Counted from the stretch's first letter, positions 1 through 10,645 are shown. The stretch: DNA of 64,000 bases from Diplonema papillatum (GCA_030068145.1 JAPJBO010000245.1:62001-126000); one strand, 5' to 3'. Numbers and translations: made by a program. Notes: generated from the letters alone by a model not told the origin.

Positions 1-1270
1 TTTTTCTGCTGTGGGGGGGGATTCGCTGGCAAGGAGAAACCCTTGCCGCTAGAGGAGACTTTGGGTGGGATTGCAAGAACGTGCTTGGAATGGGTATGTG
101 CTCAACACCGCACTGGTCCCGTCTGCGCCGGGTTTCGGTCCTTCAAGTCACGGACACAGAAGGCGGACCATCACCAGCGCGGAACCTGAGTGTCTGCAGA
201 CAGGACAGGCGGTGTGAGTCTGGTTTGTCAGGCGGCTGTTCGTAGCTCGTCACAGCCAGGACCACCCGTGCTACTAGAGACAGGCGAATCCGTCACGGGG
301 AGAAGGCCCCTACAACCGTGTCTGAGCAATCACTTAAAAAACTCAGGGCACTCGCCCTGATTGTGAGTGCGCGGGGGAGTGGGAAGGGGGTTTGCACAAA
401 AGCAACAGGTGACCCACATGAGAGACTCTTGAGGCTGTTCCTTTCTTTCTTCTTCTATTTGATCGCGGCCGGGTGCTCCCTTATAGCTGCTCTCGGATAC
501 GGGTTGCTTGTCGGACGCCACGTGGCTAAAGACAAACCCGGGCGGGGACTTGATCTACTACTAGTAGCGTCGGCTTGCATACCTGGCCGTTCTTTCTCTA
601 TAATTGTAAGAGTCTATCTGCGTGCGGCGCCCCGGCGGCCATCCTTTCGTGAACGTCGGGTTTGGGGTTGCTTGTCGGGCCACATGCCCGAAGGGTGGGG
701 TCGGGGGGTGTCAAAACGTGCTTGGAATGGTTATTTGCTCCGCACCGCACAGGTACAGGTTCTGCACCGTGTTTCGGTCTTTTTGGCGCATTAGGGCGGA
801 CCCGGCGGTGCTAAAACGTGCTTGGAATGGTTACCAGCTCCACGTTAGGCGGACCGTCATCAGGGCGGAAGGTGAGCAGACAGGGCACTGGTGGCAGGCG
901 GGTCTGCGTAGCTCGGCACAGCCAGGACTATTGCAGTACCCCACTGAGGGAATTTGTGTACGGAGGAGGTGCGGAAGTGCACATACGAACAACACAGGCA
1001 GTGGGTTGTTTCTCCTAGCTAACCGTTGGAAAATTGCCCACCCTCCCTTTCCCCCAAAGTGACTTCACCGGGTTGTTTCTCCAACCTTGCTTTTTTTCCA
1101 TCTCGCAAGTTACCATGTATTCGGTTGACCGGGATGTTTCCCCACTCTTGTTTTCTTCCATCTCACAAGTCACCATGTATTCGGTTGATTGGATGACTAC
1201 TGAACGAGTTTTCCCTTCCTTCTACGCGAGCAACGATCCCACAGCTAATTCCCACCACCCATGCCACGGC
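1..1270. other. Gene-poor repeat-derived DNA
   Basis: No convincing gene is visible. The stretch is made of diverged copies of the same few segments. The phrase AACGTGCTTGGAATGG occurs near 77, 715 and 817. A segment starting GGCGGACC and ending CACAGCCAGGAC occurs near 161-262 and again near 846-932. A segment with GGGGTTGCTTGTCGG occurs near 665 and again near 1482. This looks like decayed mobile DNA. Confidence 0.5.
1073..1193. repeat. Tandem duplication, about 61-bp unit
   Basis: Two adjacent copies of a unit of about 61 bp share TTTCTTCCATCTC-like sequence followed by CCATGTATTCGGTTGA. The second copy has several substitutions, so the duplication is not recent. Confidence 0.7.
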
Positions 1271-1279
1271 TCGTTCTTC

Positions 1280-1432
1280 CACGGTGTCGCGTCCAGCCTC
1301 AAAAACTGGAGCTAACAGCTGGTGTCGGACGCACTTCAGGTAAACAATTGCACACGTTTCGGATGTAGCCCATCCGCGTTTCGGGCGTGCCCTCTTTAAT
1401 GACGGCTTCTGGTGCTGGACTCCTCAACCGTG
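1280..1432 (+). mobile_element. Foldback MITE, family M, copy 1 (diverged)
   Basis: The left end reads CACGGTGTCGCGTCCAGC and the right end contains GGTGCTGGACTCC then AACCGTG, giving an imperfect terminal inverted repeat. The CTCTTTAA element before the right arm is shared with the other four copies at 7810, 9396, 10646 and 16825. It is non-coding and the most diverged of the five. Confidence 0.5.
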
Positions 1433-1904
1433 TCCTCTATCCGACGCGACCGTCATCCTTTCGTAAACGGTCGGTTTTGGGGTTGCTTGTCGGGCCCCGG
1501 GATGATCATGCGCCGGCGAACCGCTACTGGGTGGCGGCGGGCACTCCCCGAACGGTGTCAGCAACATGCAAAACACGAAGGAACCCAATGCCAGACAAGG
1601 CCGCATTACCGTGCGCGCCGCAACCACCACGAAACGGCCGGCAGGTGCATCGGCATTGCGCAACTGGGCTAGACTCCGCTCAGGGGGGTTCCCCATAACT
1701 GAAATCACGCACACGGACACACACTTCTACAGGGCTTCTTTGATGCCAAGATGTGCACACAGCCCAGCCAAGGCAAGGTGAATTGCTCGCCTCAAAGCTG
1801 CCACTGACGAGCTTGCTCGGAACGCGCAGGATTGCCGAAAGGGAATGCGTGAACATTCCGCAACCCGGATGCAGAGATCTGAAGTGGAGACACATTGACG
1901 ATTG

Positions 1905-2324
1905 CAGAGGCACGTCGTACAACACGAGTCCCTGCGCACGGTGCGTTTTGAGCTCCTTCGACGTGGAGAGGTGCGCACTGGCTTCAAAGACGCGCCTCCC
2001 AAAAGGGGGCGGAAGCTACCCCTGCAGGAGTCCTCGAAGCCCGCATCCCCGACAGGGAAGACACGAAGAACGAAGCGATCGCGGCAGGCCGCGAACACCA
2101 CGACGCACGAGGTAGGAAGTGGAATGTCTGACATCTTCCCCGCCACCGACTCGGAAACAGCCAAAAAGGCCCGGAAAGACCGCACCGCGAACGCAAGCGG
2201 GAATAGAGCTCGACTTGGAAATGACCAGTTTGACCTCATCCTCATCATCGTCGACGACGACGTCATAAAAGTAACACTAGCCCGTGAACAGTACTCGCCT
2301 GCCTTGATGGCACTTGCACTTTAA
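1905..2324 (+). CDS. Possible exon(s) of an unrecognised plus-strand gene
   Basis: An open frame follows an acceptor-like site (GATTGCAG, then AGGCACGTC at 1905) and has the composition of coding DNA. It includes the stretch TVRFELLRRGEVRTG followed by a Lys/Arg-rich segment. A donor-like site CACGAG/GTAGGA lies near 2111, but the frame also stays open to a stop at 2324. A short candidate upstream exon sits near 1732-1780, between CTTCTACAG and CAAG/GTGAAT. I recognise no domain. If real, it would be the only host gene on the plus strand, which lowers confidence. Confidence 0.3.
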   Translation, partial: QRHVVQHESLRTVRFELLRRGEVRTGFKDAPPKRGRKLPLQESSKPASPTGKTRRTKRSRQAANTTTHEVGSGMSDIFPATDSETAKKARKDRTANASGNRARLGNDQFDLILIIVDDDVIKVTLAREQYSPALMALAL

Positions 2325-3737
2325 AGAACTCAATACTGGACGGGCGTGCCTGACGGCACGTTTAGAGACGAAACAGCTGGCGACGAACCGCTGGCGATGG
2401 GTGCGATACGCAAATGCGCTCCCCCCCCCCCCACCGAATCGCAAGAATATGAGAAGCATCGAGATGACCTGCGAGGAAGCGCAAGCGCGAGGTGGCAACC
2501 CGCGATCGTCACCAACCCGCGCAAGCCCCTCAGCTCTTGTCCGCAGCCCCGGGCAGAACCTGGGCACAATGGAACGCGGACATTTTTGGGGTTGCTGTGT
2601 GCGTGCAACGGAAAAAGGAGTGCGGGGGAGTATAGCCTGCGGGCTGAGAGCAGCAAGAGCCGCATGCGCGGCTGGGGGAAATCATTGGTTGAAAGTTGGG
2701 CGATATGCCTCCTCGCGTGCGTGTTTGAGAGAGAGTGAGAGAGACGAGTTGGAGTGCAGGGACCACCTCTCCGAGGACTTTCCGGTCGCCTCACTACTGC
2801 CACGTACTAGGCGGGCGTAGGTCGTTCTGTCGGAGGCGCGGTGCGGGCTGCGGCCCCGCCACCGAAGGTGACGGCGTCGGTGTAGACACAACCGGGGCCG
2901 ATCTGGCAGGCGGGCGAGCCCGTTTCGCGGGGGAGCACCGTCTTGACGCGTCGCGGGCTCTCTTCTTCTCGGCAATTGCACAAAGAAAATAATGAAAAAA
3001 ACTTTCGCGTGCGCGTGCGTTTGATGCCAGCCATCAACGCACGCAAAAGTTGGCTTGTGCGCCTGGGAGCTTGGTTCCATTGTTTCCTGAACGCTCCGAC
3101 GGTCTTTTCGACGTGGTGGTGGTCGCGCCTTAGCAGCCCCACGACCTCTCCCTACCCACGAGTGCGAGACACCGTAAGCAGGGAGTGGTTTCGTGCTTCC
3201 GACGATCCCGAATGGGCGCACAGATTGGTGTCTTTCGACCTTTTGTGTGTGCCTCTTCTTCTTTCTTCCACCCGCGGTGGGTGAGCTATGAACAAAAATG
3301 AATGTATCTTCACGGATTGGCTCGGGCGAATGAACAAATGTCTCGGTGTTGTTACCCACGACGAGCACTTGTCCATCCGCGAGCGATATTTCACTGATTT
3401 TCGACCCGGTTGGAGACACGGGATCTGCCGTTGGCCGGAGCTGATTGGTATTTTGTTCTTTCGCTGAGTACAATGGCCAGGGGGGTCTGAAAATGACCGC
3501 AAGGACAACTTTGGACCACCATACGGCGAGGTCACGCCGCATACAGAGAGCGACCAACAGTGCGGGTGTCAAGGATACTTGAGTCGCTTGCCGCAGGCTA
3601 CTCGTCGGGCAGAGGAGAGTGGTTCTGCACTACAATCATGTGCGCAAGCGGGCAATCAAGCGGCTGAGCGACGGCCCACCAGCAGGTGGAAACGTCGCAT
3701 CGTGCAAAACATGCAGTAGCGTCTGCCCCGGCGAACT
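2325..3737. other. No clear gene; possible minus-strand exon remnants
   Basis: A GC-rich patch at about 2815-2965 reads as a basic, Pro/Ala-rich open frame on the minus strand in two frames. A second short open segment lies near 3290-3440 on the minus strand. No start, domain or phase-matched splice pair could be established. Otherwise only short low-complexity runs are seen (C10 near 2420, GA-rich near 2730). Confidence 0.35.
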
Positions 3738-3978
3738 CGACGCGTAAGAAAAAGAAGGCAAATTGCCGGTTTTCAGTAGTGATGCCGGACGGCCACCCGG
3801 TGCGGGCTGCCGGCTGCGCGGCGGCTTGGCGCCCGCGGGCAGCCGGTGCGGGGAAGTAGCGACTGCAGCTGCGGGGAAGTAGCGAACTCGACGCGTAAAA
3901 CGAAAAGAAGGCAGGCAGGTCGGGTCGGTTTCAGTAGTGCTGATGGACGGACACCCGGTGCGGGCTGCCGGCCGCCGA
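3738..3978. repeat. Tandem duplication of the 3' end of the CNBD gene
   Basis: Two copies, about 152 bp apart, each contain GAACTCGACGCGTAA, then GAAAAGAAGGC or AAAAAGAAGGC, then a stop codon (TCAGTAGTG on the plus strand), then the last codons of the neighbouring gene (CACCCGGTGCGGGCTGCCGG). The upstream copy is the stop used by the 3931-6297 gene. The second, at 3777-3810, is a spare copy of the last dozen codons plus stop. Confidence 0.75.
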
Positions 3979-6297
3979 GCCCCGCAGCGTGTCCTGCCAC
4001 GGCGCCCGGCGGGCAACCTTCGACATGCGCAGGGTGCGCGCCTGGTACTTCCCGCGCGGCGGCGTCGGCGCCAGCGCCGGCAGCACCCCGCTCGCAGCTG
4101 CGCCACCGCCGCCGCCGCCGCGCTTGGCGGCGGCAGCCACCGCCGGAGACCGGCGCAGCGCGGCTAACGCCTCGCTTCCTCTCCCGGCGGCCCTGCCGGC
4201 AGTGTTTGGGGCTGGGGTTGAGGTCGAGGTTGAGGTTGAGGTCGAGGCGGCGGGCGGGAGGGCGTCGGCCGGCGGCTGCGGGTCCGGCTTCTTCTGCGCG
4301 GCGAGCCAGTCGGCCCGCGCGGGCAGCGCGGCGGCGCTGCCGGCGCGGTGCCGCGCCGCCGGCGGCGGCGCGTCGTCGGCGCGGCGCTGCAGCTGCGGGA
4401 AGTAGCTCTGCGCCCGGTCGAGGCGGCGCCGGCCGCCGCGCGGCGCCGAGTCGGCGGAGCTGCCGCTGCCGCGGCGGCGGCGCGGCGGCGGCGACGCCGG
4501 CGGCTTGCCCGGCTGCCGCCGCTGCTGCTGCTGCTGCAGGCCGGCGATGCGCGACGCCGCGCGGCCGTCGATGCGCGCCGCCTCCGACGCGGGGAAGTGC
4601 AGCGGGAGCCCCGGCGGGCTCTGCCGCACGGCCGACTCGTACGACGGCGCCGGCAGCGACGCGAGGTACAGGTCCTCCGGCGACCGCACGTGGTACGACA
4701 TCACGTGCCCGACGCCGGCGGGGAGGCCCTTGATCGGGTGCAGCAGCGGCGGCTCGGTCTCCGTCCGCGCGAGGCGGGCCACGCCGCCCTGCAGCACGAG
4801 CAGTTTGCGGGTCTGCACCGCGGCGGCCTTGATCAGGCCGTGGTGCAGGAGGACATGGTACAGCGTGTTCCGGTCGATCTTCCACACGTCACACGTCGAC
4901 GACGCGGCCACGGGGAAGAGCCACCGGTGCTCTGCTAGGCACGTGTACCCGATCACGTCGCCCGTTTCGACGTACGCCGGCTGCTGCGTCAGCTTCTGGC
5001 GCACGAGTGCCTTCCCCCGCGAGAACACCAGCAGCCGGTCGCACACGTCGACCGCTGATGCGATCGGGTGCCCTGGGACGAAGACTTCGGGTTGCAGCGA
5101 CGCGCACACGTCGTCGAAAAAGGAGTCGTTCGCGTTGAGGTCGCGGAGCATCGGCGCGCGGCGGAGCAGGGCCTTGAGGTGCGCGCTGGTGCGGGTGGTC
5201 TCCTTCCCGGGCCCCGCGAGGTACTGCAGCCGGCGCAGGTGCGCGGCGGTGTGCACCTTCGCGGCGAGGTCCGCGTCGTTGGCCGTCAGCGCCTTGAGCG
5301 CCGACGGCGACAGGACCCAGAAGTCGCACAGCGTCTTCGTTCGCAGCGCGACGCCCTTCCTCCCCCCGAACACGAGCCCCAGCTCGCCGAACGCCTGCCC
5401 CGGCATCAGCGGCGCGCCGGCGGCCGGCAAGCCGTCCGGCTGCACCTCCGCCTCGCCGCGCCTCAGGAGGACGAGGTCCCGCCATTTCCCCTCCTTCGCC
5501 TCCTTCCCGTCCCTCCCCGGCTCCTTCAGCACGTTGACGCCCGCCTTGTACGAGACGGGCACCAACCGGTTGCCGATGTTGTCGAGCTGGAGGTCAGTCA
5601 TGTGCTGGAACAGGCAGCAGGCCGACCGGAGCCCTTCGCGGGTGAGTTTGAAGTACGCGCGGAGGACCCGCTTGCGGGACTCGAAGACCGCGGGCCAGAT
5701 CTCGTCCTGCAGGTCGCGCGGGAGCGACGAGAGCCCGCGGAGCAGCGTGCGCTTGTGGATGAGGCTGCCGCGGCAGGTCGCGGCGGCGACGAACTGCGGC
5801 GCGGTCGGGTCGTCGGTGAGCACGTTGTCGCCGCCGAGCAGGACGGGCGCGAGGATCCTCCGGCGCTGCTTGCCGTTGGCCGTCTCGAAGACGCTGCCTT
5901 CGTGCAGCAGCATCAGGCCACCGGCCTCGAGCACGTTGTCGTCGACCATGAACTGCACCGGCTTGCTGCTGATGACCAGGTCCCGGAGCACCTCCAGCGG
6001 CCACCGCTCGGTCAGCCGGTGCGTCGCGAGCAGAGACGCCGACGCGTCGTGGTGCATCGAGTTCTCGGTCACCTTCCGCGTGTGCGCTGCGAGCCACAGC
6101 CGGCACCGGGGCACCAGCAGCGAGCGCAGGCGCTGCAGGGCCATGCGCCGGACCTCCTCCTGCAGCCCCTCCGGCATGTCCTTCAGCTCGTCGTACGTCG
6201 GAAGCGACACGGTGCCTTCGTCGGGCGACGCGGAGCTCATCGCGGGGCTCCCGATCACCATCTGAAGCCTGCGGACGGCGACCAGCGCTGTCGACAT
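3931..6297 (-). CDS. Multi-domain cyclic-nucleotide-binding-like protein
   Basis: This is a single open frame of 788 residues. I chose the ATG at 6297 because the frame upstream has only a GTG. The clearest domain is at about residues 235-345, where PGQAFGELGLVFGGRKGVAL matches the phosphate-binding cassette of the cNMP/CAP-ED fold. Two more regions, about 100-185 and 395-495, have the same beta-roll look but weaker motifs (the third has VETGDVIGYTCL). The cassette Arg that contacts the phosphate is not obvious, so nucleotide binding is uncertain. No membrane segment is seen. Residues 500-788 are disordered and rich in Pro/Ala/Arg, with a run of five Gln and a Ser-Thr dipeptide repeat. Proteins with several CNBDs are common in kinetoplastids, often flagellar or PKA-like; that role is inference. 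The 3' end is tandemly duplicated. Confidence 0.85.
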   Translation of the reverse strand: MSTALVAVRRLQMVIGSPAMSSASPDEGTVSLPTYDELKDMPEGLQEEVRRMALQRLRSLLVPRCRLWLAAHTRKVTENSMHHDASASLLATHRLTERWPLEVLRDLVISSKPVQFMVDDNVLEAGGLMLLHEGSVFETANGKQRRRILAPVLLGGDNVLTDDPTAPQFVAAATCRGSLIHKRTLLRGLSSLPRDLQDEIWPAVFESRKRVLRAYFKLTREGLRSACCLFQHMTDLQLDNIGNRLVPVSYKAGVNVLKEPGRDGKEAKEGKWRDLVLLRRGEAEVQPDGLPAAGAPLMPGQAFGELGLVFGGRKGVALRTKTLCDFWVLSPSALKALTANDADLAAKVHTAAHLRRLQYLAGPGKETTRTSAHLKALLRRAPMLRDLNANDSFFDDVCASLQPEVFVPGHPIASAVDVCDRLLVFSRGKALVRQKLTQQPAYVETGDVIGYTCLAEHRWLFPVAASSTCDVWKIDRNTLYHVLLHHGLIKAAAVQTRKLLVLQGGVARLARTETEPPLLHPIKGLPAGVGHVMSYHVRSPEDLYLASLPAPSYESAVRQSPPGLPLHFPASEAARIDGRAASRIAGLQQQQQRRQPGKPPASPPPRRRRGSGSSADSAPRGGRRRLDRAQSYFPQLQRRADDAPPPAARHRAGSAAALPARADWLAAQKKPDPQPPADALPPAASTSTSTSTSTPAPNTAGRAAGRGSEALAALRRSPAVAAAAKRGGGGGGAAASGVLPALAPTPPRGKYQARTLRMSKVARRAPWQDTLRGSAAGSPHRVSVHQHY

Positions 6298-6344
6298 CTT
6301 CCCACCGACTCCCCCCCTTTGCACCCACGCAGTGCAGACCCTGA

Positions 6345-6655
6345 TTTGGAGTTGAAATCCGCTGGAAATTCCAGGATCTTAGGGTATCCGGGTGACCGTT
6401 GCCGAATGTTGAGGAGGTAAGGTGCTGTAGTTCACACGTAACACAGGCAAACTACAACAACTTTGTAGTTGTAATTGTTGCACCACCCTAGGCTTGAAGT
6501 TCGCTGGAAACTCCGGGATCCCAGGGAGTGTGTGGGCGTGGGATTTTGCAATGCTTGTCGAGGCTGCCCGTTGCGAAAAAGTCAAGGAGGTTAGGTGCAG
6601 TCTGCACGAAAAAAAAGGCAAACTACAACTTTGTAGCTGTTGCTCCACCCCTCTA
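6345..6655. repeat. Tandem duplication upstream of the CNBD gene
   Basis: Two units of about 145-165 bp share CGCTGGAAA, then GAGGTTAGGTGC or GAGGTAAGGTGC, then GGCAAACTACAAC and TTTGTAG. They lie just 5' of the minus-strand gene that starts at 6297, so they could be part of its 5' flank. A diverged relative lies at 11400-11800. Confidence 0.65.
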
Positions 6656-6914
6656 ACCTCGTCGGAATGGGCACGACAGTCCCTCGGGGTGTTGTGGTTG
6701 CTCACAACCACAAAAGCACCGACGGAACGGTGGGCGCGGGCGCACGATTTTGGCGCCGTTTTCCGTTTGCCTTCGTGCTCGGAGGCACTGCAGAGCCATA
6801 GGCTCCACCCTACTGCCCCGTTCGAAAAGCAGCAGGACCATGGCGGGCTGGCGCTGGTGGACACATACTGACTCCATGCTGAAACCTCTTCGAATTCTCG
6901 TCAGATTCTCCACC

Positions 6915-7148
6915 GTTCATAGAGCACAGATCTTGATGCGAGGGGTTGATCCCAGCCTTCTGAATACCAGCAGTACGCTGATGCCCAGCAAACTGGGCCA
7001 CCTTGCAACCTGAGCTCTAGATCCAACTACGAGCTTTTTAACAGCAGCAGCTGTTGGTGCTGGAATTACCGCGGGTGCTGGCACCAGACTTGTCCACCAA
7101 TTGTGTTCATTTACAGGTTTAGATATCATCCATTGCTTCTAACGTACT
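6915..7148 (-). pseudogene. Fragment of nuclear 18S rRNA gene
   Basis: Read on the minus strand, the segment contains GTGCCAGCACCCGCGGTAAT, TCCAGCACCAACAG and GTTAAAAAGCTCGTAGTTGG. These are the universally conserved '530 loop' region and the stretch just before V4 of eukaryotic small-subunit rRNA. CAGCACCCGCGG is the variant seen in kinetoplastids and relatives. Only about 230 bp is present, and no other rRNA sequence is seen nearby, so this is a dispersed fragment. The outer limits, inside fast-evolving parts, are approximate. Confidence 0.85.
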
Positions 7149-7173
7149 AAGTACGTGTCGAGGCTATTTCTCT

Positions 7174-7220
7174 TGTCGAGAGGGCGTTCTTCCCCCGCGG
7201 GGAAGAACGCCCCCTCGACA
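7174..7220. repeat. Near-perfect 20-bp-arm hairpin
   Basis: The left arm TGTCGAGAGGGCGTTCTTCC and its complement ending CTCGACA are separated by a few bases (CCGCGG centre). There is one mismatch. It lies directly beside the 18S fragment. Confidence 0.8.
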
Positions 7221-7809
7221 GCGTTGCAGCCCCAGCTAGCATTTGGGAAAGAGAGTACGCAAGAAGTGGAGAACCAGCGTTGGGTTTATTTTCCTCTAAA
7301 CGACGCAGCTGAGAGGCTAGGTAGGAAGAAAAAGGCTGCGGGAGGGAAGGGCGAGGGAAACTCTTCGATCCCCTGGCTGGTGGCATTCTGTTGCTGGTCC
7401 GCGTAGCAGACCTTTGTCGACAATTTTTTTGCTCGCGATCAGCTTCGATGAAGAGATCCGTGAAACATAGACCCGGGAATCAAACATTACGTGCGTGTCC
7501 GCGGGTTCTTACAGGATGCAGAGCACCGGGCGTGGAAGCCACCCCACCCGGTATGCATTGAGCAGGACGGGTATCGATCGATTGTTCAATGTACGGGGGT
7601 CTCAGGCCGGCGTTCCCTCCGAGGACAGCAAGGTGCCAGGCCCACCCAGGGGCGGTTGGTTCCTGCTGGGTAGGGGCCTTCGGGAGTTGCATGGCGTCGA
7701 ACCTCGTTAAAACGTTTCCCCATCGGCAATTGGCTCGCTTCTTCATTTTCCCTTTCATTTTTTTTTTTTTTTGAAGGGGGGGTGGTGCATTTTTTGGACC
7801 ACGTCTCTG
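7221..7809. other. No recognisable gene
   Basis: Short open frames exist on both strands, but none has a recognisable domain or splice context. A T12 run lies near 7760. Confidence 0.4.
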
Positions 7810-7975
7810 CACGGTGAGGTCCAGCCTCAGAAGCTGGAGGGGTACCGTGGGTGTGCCCGGGTCACACCCGAAAAGCGGGTGTGCTACAACCAAGACGCGT
7901 GCAAATCCACACCCGAAAAAGCGGGTGAGACACCCGCTTTTTTAACTCCGGCTTCTGAGGCTGGACCTCACCGTG
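7810..7975 (+). mobile_element. Foldback MITE, family M, copy 2 (best preserved)
   Basis: The element has a 25-bp perfect terminal inverted repeat starting CACGGTGAGGTCCAGCCTCA. Inside are complementary GC-rich blocks (CACCCGAAAAGCGGGTG, then a related block ending ACACCCGC), so the whole 166 bp can fold on itself. No target duplication is obvious. It is non-coding and would need a transposase from elsewhere. Confidence 0.75.
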
Positions 7976-8279
7976 TGCTCAACCCCGTCCCGTCTCGCGA
8001 TCTATCGTGGGAATTCCACAAAAGGCAAACGAACCCTCTCCGGGAATCTATCGGTTTGGCCCAGGTAGGAGATTTTCTCTTGTTTCCCACCAATCCACGG
8101 ATGGTCTCAAGAAGACCCCCCTCCCAGCCTGCAGAGACAGGGCAGCGTTCTCCACGAGGCTGGTAGCTGTCCGCAGCTCGCTACCAGCCCGTGTTTGGGT
8201 GATTCCTGCCCATCGTGTACCTGCGATTCGCCTGCACGCGTCGGCTCGGCTCCGTTTCTGTAGGGGGAAGAACGGGTGG

Positions 8280-8638
8280 GGGGGGTGGCGGGGGCAGCGC
8301 TCTTGTTAAGGATCAGCCACTTTGGCCGGATGGCCGGATAAACCAGACCCCCCCCCCCTCTACAGTGCAGTTGCCTTGGAGGCTGGGTGGTCAAATTCTC
8401 TAAGGTGAAATGGTCAAAATTCCCTGCCAAAAGTGGGCCCACAAAAATTTTCCAAAGTGTGGTATTTGGGGTATTTGGGGCAAAAAAAAAATTATTTTTT
8501 CTGACCGCCCACCGTGGTGACCACCTTAGAGTGTGACAGGTAGCGTCTCCCCCCTCCACAGTGAAAATAGCCTGAGGGGGGGGGGGGTCAGCCGGCTGAT
8601 GGATGGATGGATGGTTCTTAACAAGATGCCTGGGCGGG
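8280..8638 (+). mobile_element. Inserted dispersed repeat, with an empty site in the window
   Basis: The right 265 bp recurs in reverse orientation at 50145-50405. Shared sequence includes TGCCTTGGAGGCTGGGTGG, CAAAAGTGGGCCCAC, GGTATTTGGGG and GATGGATGGATGG. The flanks (about 8230-8280, then GAACTGTTTTGCAGAGCGG) are contiguous in a related sequence at about 9575-9680, which therefore looks like the site without the insert. Termini are approximate and no clear inverted repeat is seen. Confidence 0.6.
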
Positions 8639-8719
8639 GGAACTGTTTTGCAGAGCGGTCGTTCGACTTTCTGACCAGAACCTTGGGACCCCAGATCAGG
8701 TGGTCTGGAGCATCCCAGC

Positions 8720-9066
8720 TACCCACACTCTGGAGACACGTGTACCACTAGGATACACCACTCAGGCCTAATACGGTGTCCTCAGGACTACCACACTCTG
8801 GAGACACGTGTACCACTAGGATACACCACTCAGGCCTAATACGGTGTCCTCAGGACTACCACACTCTGGAGACACGTGTACCACTAGGATACACCACTCA
8901 GGCCTAATACGGTGTCCTCAGGACTACCACACTCTGGAGACACGTGTACCACTAGGATACACCACTCAGGCCTAATACGGTGTCCTCAGGACTACCACAC
9001 TCTGGAGACACACCACTCAGCTGGAGACACGTGTACCACTAGGATACACCACTCAGGCCTAATACA
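8720..9066. repeat. 68-bp tandem array, about 5 copies
   Basis: The phrase CACACTCTGGAGACACGTG recurs at 8724, 8792, 8860, 8928 and 8996, a regular 68-bp period. The copies are nearly identical. The last is shortened and rearranged (CTCTGGAGACACACCACTCA). Confidence 0.9.
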
Positions 9067-9395
9067 GGGTAAACCACTGTACAGGCGTAGTGGTGGGTTT
9101 GTGGTGGGAGCTTGTGGAGTGCTACGCATGTCCACAGAGACCGTCCTCAACACACATGACGGACTATGACGCTGATGATTTTTCGAGCAGGCCAGAGTTT
9201 GGTGGTAGTCCTCTCTTCAGGTAAGTTGCTTCATTGAAGGGCAACCCAATGGTTTGTTTGTGCGCGCGGTTGCCCGTTTTCCCAACTGTTTTTTACCCCG
9301 TTTCATTCATATCGGGCTAGGACCTCTGATCAACCGGCAAACGCTGCCCCTGTCGTCGTAGCCTTCACAACACAATGTAGGGCCGCCGTCTTGCG

Positions 9396-9511
9396 CACGG
9401 TGGAGTCCAGCTTCAGCTGGATCTGCAAAGCGGGTGGCAACCGCCCTTTTCGGGCATGCCGCGTACGCACCATCTTTTTAACTCCGGCTTGAGGCTGGAC
9501 ACCCGCCGCAC
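9396..9511 (+). mobile_element. Foldback MITE, family M, copy 3
   Basis: Ends CACGGTGGAGTCCAGC and GAGGCTGGACACCCGCCGCAC form the family inverted repeat. The inner AAGCGGGTGGCAACCGCCC and the TTTTTAACTCCGGCTT block are also shared. Its left flank (GTCTTGCG) matches that of the copy at 10646, so the two copies belong to a larger duplicated segment. Confidence 0.65.
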
Positions 9512-9689
9512 AAGACCGACCATGCGTCTACGGACGCATGACGTCGCCAGGTTTGTTCGGTTTCGAGCCCGGTCTGAAGCCGTCTGCACGCGCCGGCTCG
9601 CCTCTGTTGTGTGAAAGGGAAGGGGTGTGGGGTGCGGGGGGAACTGCTATGCAGAGAGCGGTCGTTCAATTTTCTGACTGAGTCTACTG

Positions 9690-10620
9690 GAACATATGAC
9701 GGACTATGATTCTGATGATTTGTCGAGCAGGCCGAGTTTGGTGGCGGTCCTCATTTCAGGTAGTCTTTTTGTGCGGTCGACGATATACGTCGTTCTGATG
9801 TCTGACGACTTTGTTTCCTTGCTTGCTTTGTTTTCCTTGTGGACCTTTTATTTCCTCCTTTCTTTTTTCTTTTTACCAAAAAATGCGACAAAGTCCCAAA
9901 CTAAAGCATCGTGGCGCACCTTGGCGCTTGGGCTGAACACAAGCTTGTCGAGACGGTCAGCCACAGGGCAGAGCGGACGGTGTAGCACTGAGCTGCCTCC
10001 GGCTCAAGCTTTGTAAGCTGTGGTTGACCGTCACGTTCCTGGACCCATAGCGGCCTCTTCCTTTTCCTTCCTTCCAAAAAATGCAATGCTGGAGAACGCG
10101 CCACAGGCCATCCACGGCGTTTCCTTGCGCCCCGTACCAAACGTCCAGGGTAAAAGCGCTCAACAAAAAGGTGACGTGGCTCTTCTTTACGCACAGCCGT
10201 AAAAAACAATTCCCTCCCATCACATTCCGGTTTCAACCGTGGTTGGCCAGTGACGCGTCTTATTTTTCCCCCCGCCTGGTATGTCTTGTGCCGTATGAAG
10301 CACGCACATGTAAACTGAACCGGTGACTTGGTCTTCAGTATGATATTGCTTCGCTCATTGCTCAGGCGCTTTCGTTCGTTGTTGTACGTGCGGTTGACCG
10401 TTTGCTCAGCTGTTTTTAGCCATGCAATGTGTGAGGAAACTGAACCGCCCAAGTAGGGACCTTCTGATCACCAAATTCGTCCCAAGTGCGGTCAACGAAA
10501 ACTCTATGGTTTCCCTTTCTACTATCGCGGTGTACGGGGGGGGGGGTTCACCCGTTCCAGTTTTCAGGTTGGGACTTCTGATCAACCACCGTACGCCGCC
10601 CCTGTTCTTTTAACCTCGCA
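9690..10620. repeat. Dispersed repeat sequence, fragments elsewhere in the window
   Basis: No gene is seen. Pieces recur elsewhere. The segment with TGTGCGGTCGACGAT and CGTCGTTCTGAT (9768-9830) is repeated at 40508-40565. The segment with GCAATGTGTGAGGAAACTGA (10424-10480) is repeated at 56031-56090. A segment with GTGACGTGGCTCTT and TTTACGCACAGCCGT (about 10170-10200) recurs at about 56149-56182, inside element E3. Confidence 0.6.
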
Positions 10621-10645
10621 CAAAACGCTGGAGGGCGGTCTTGCG

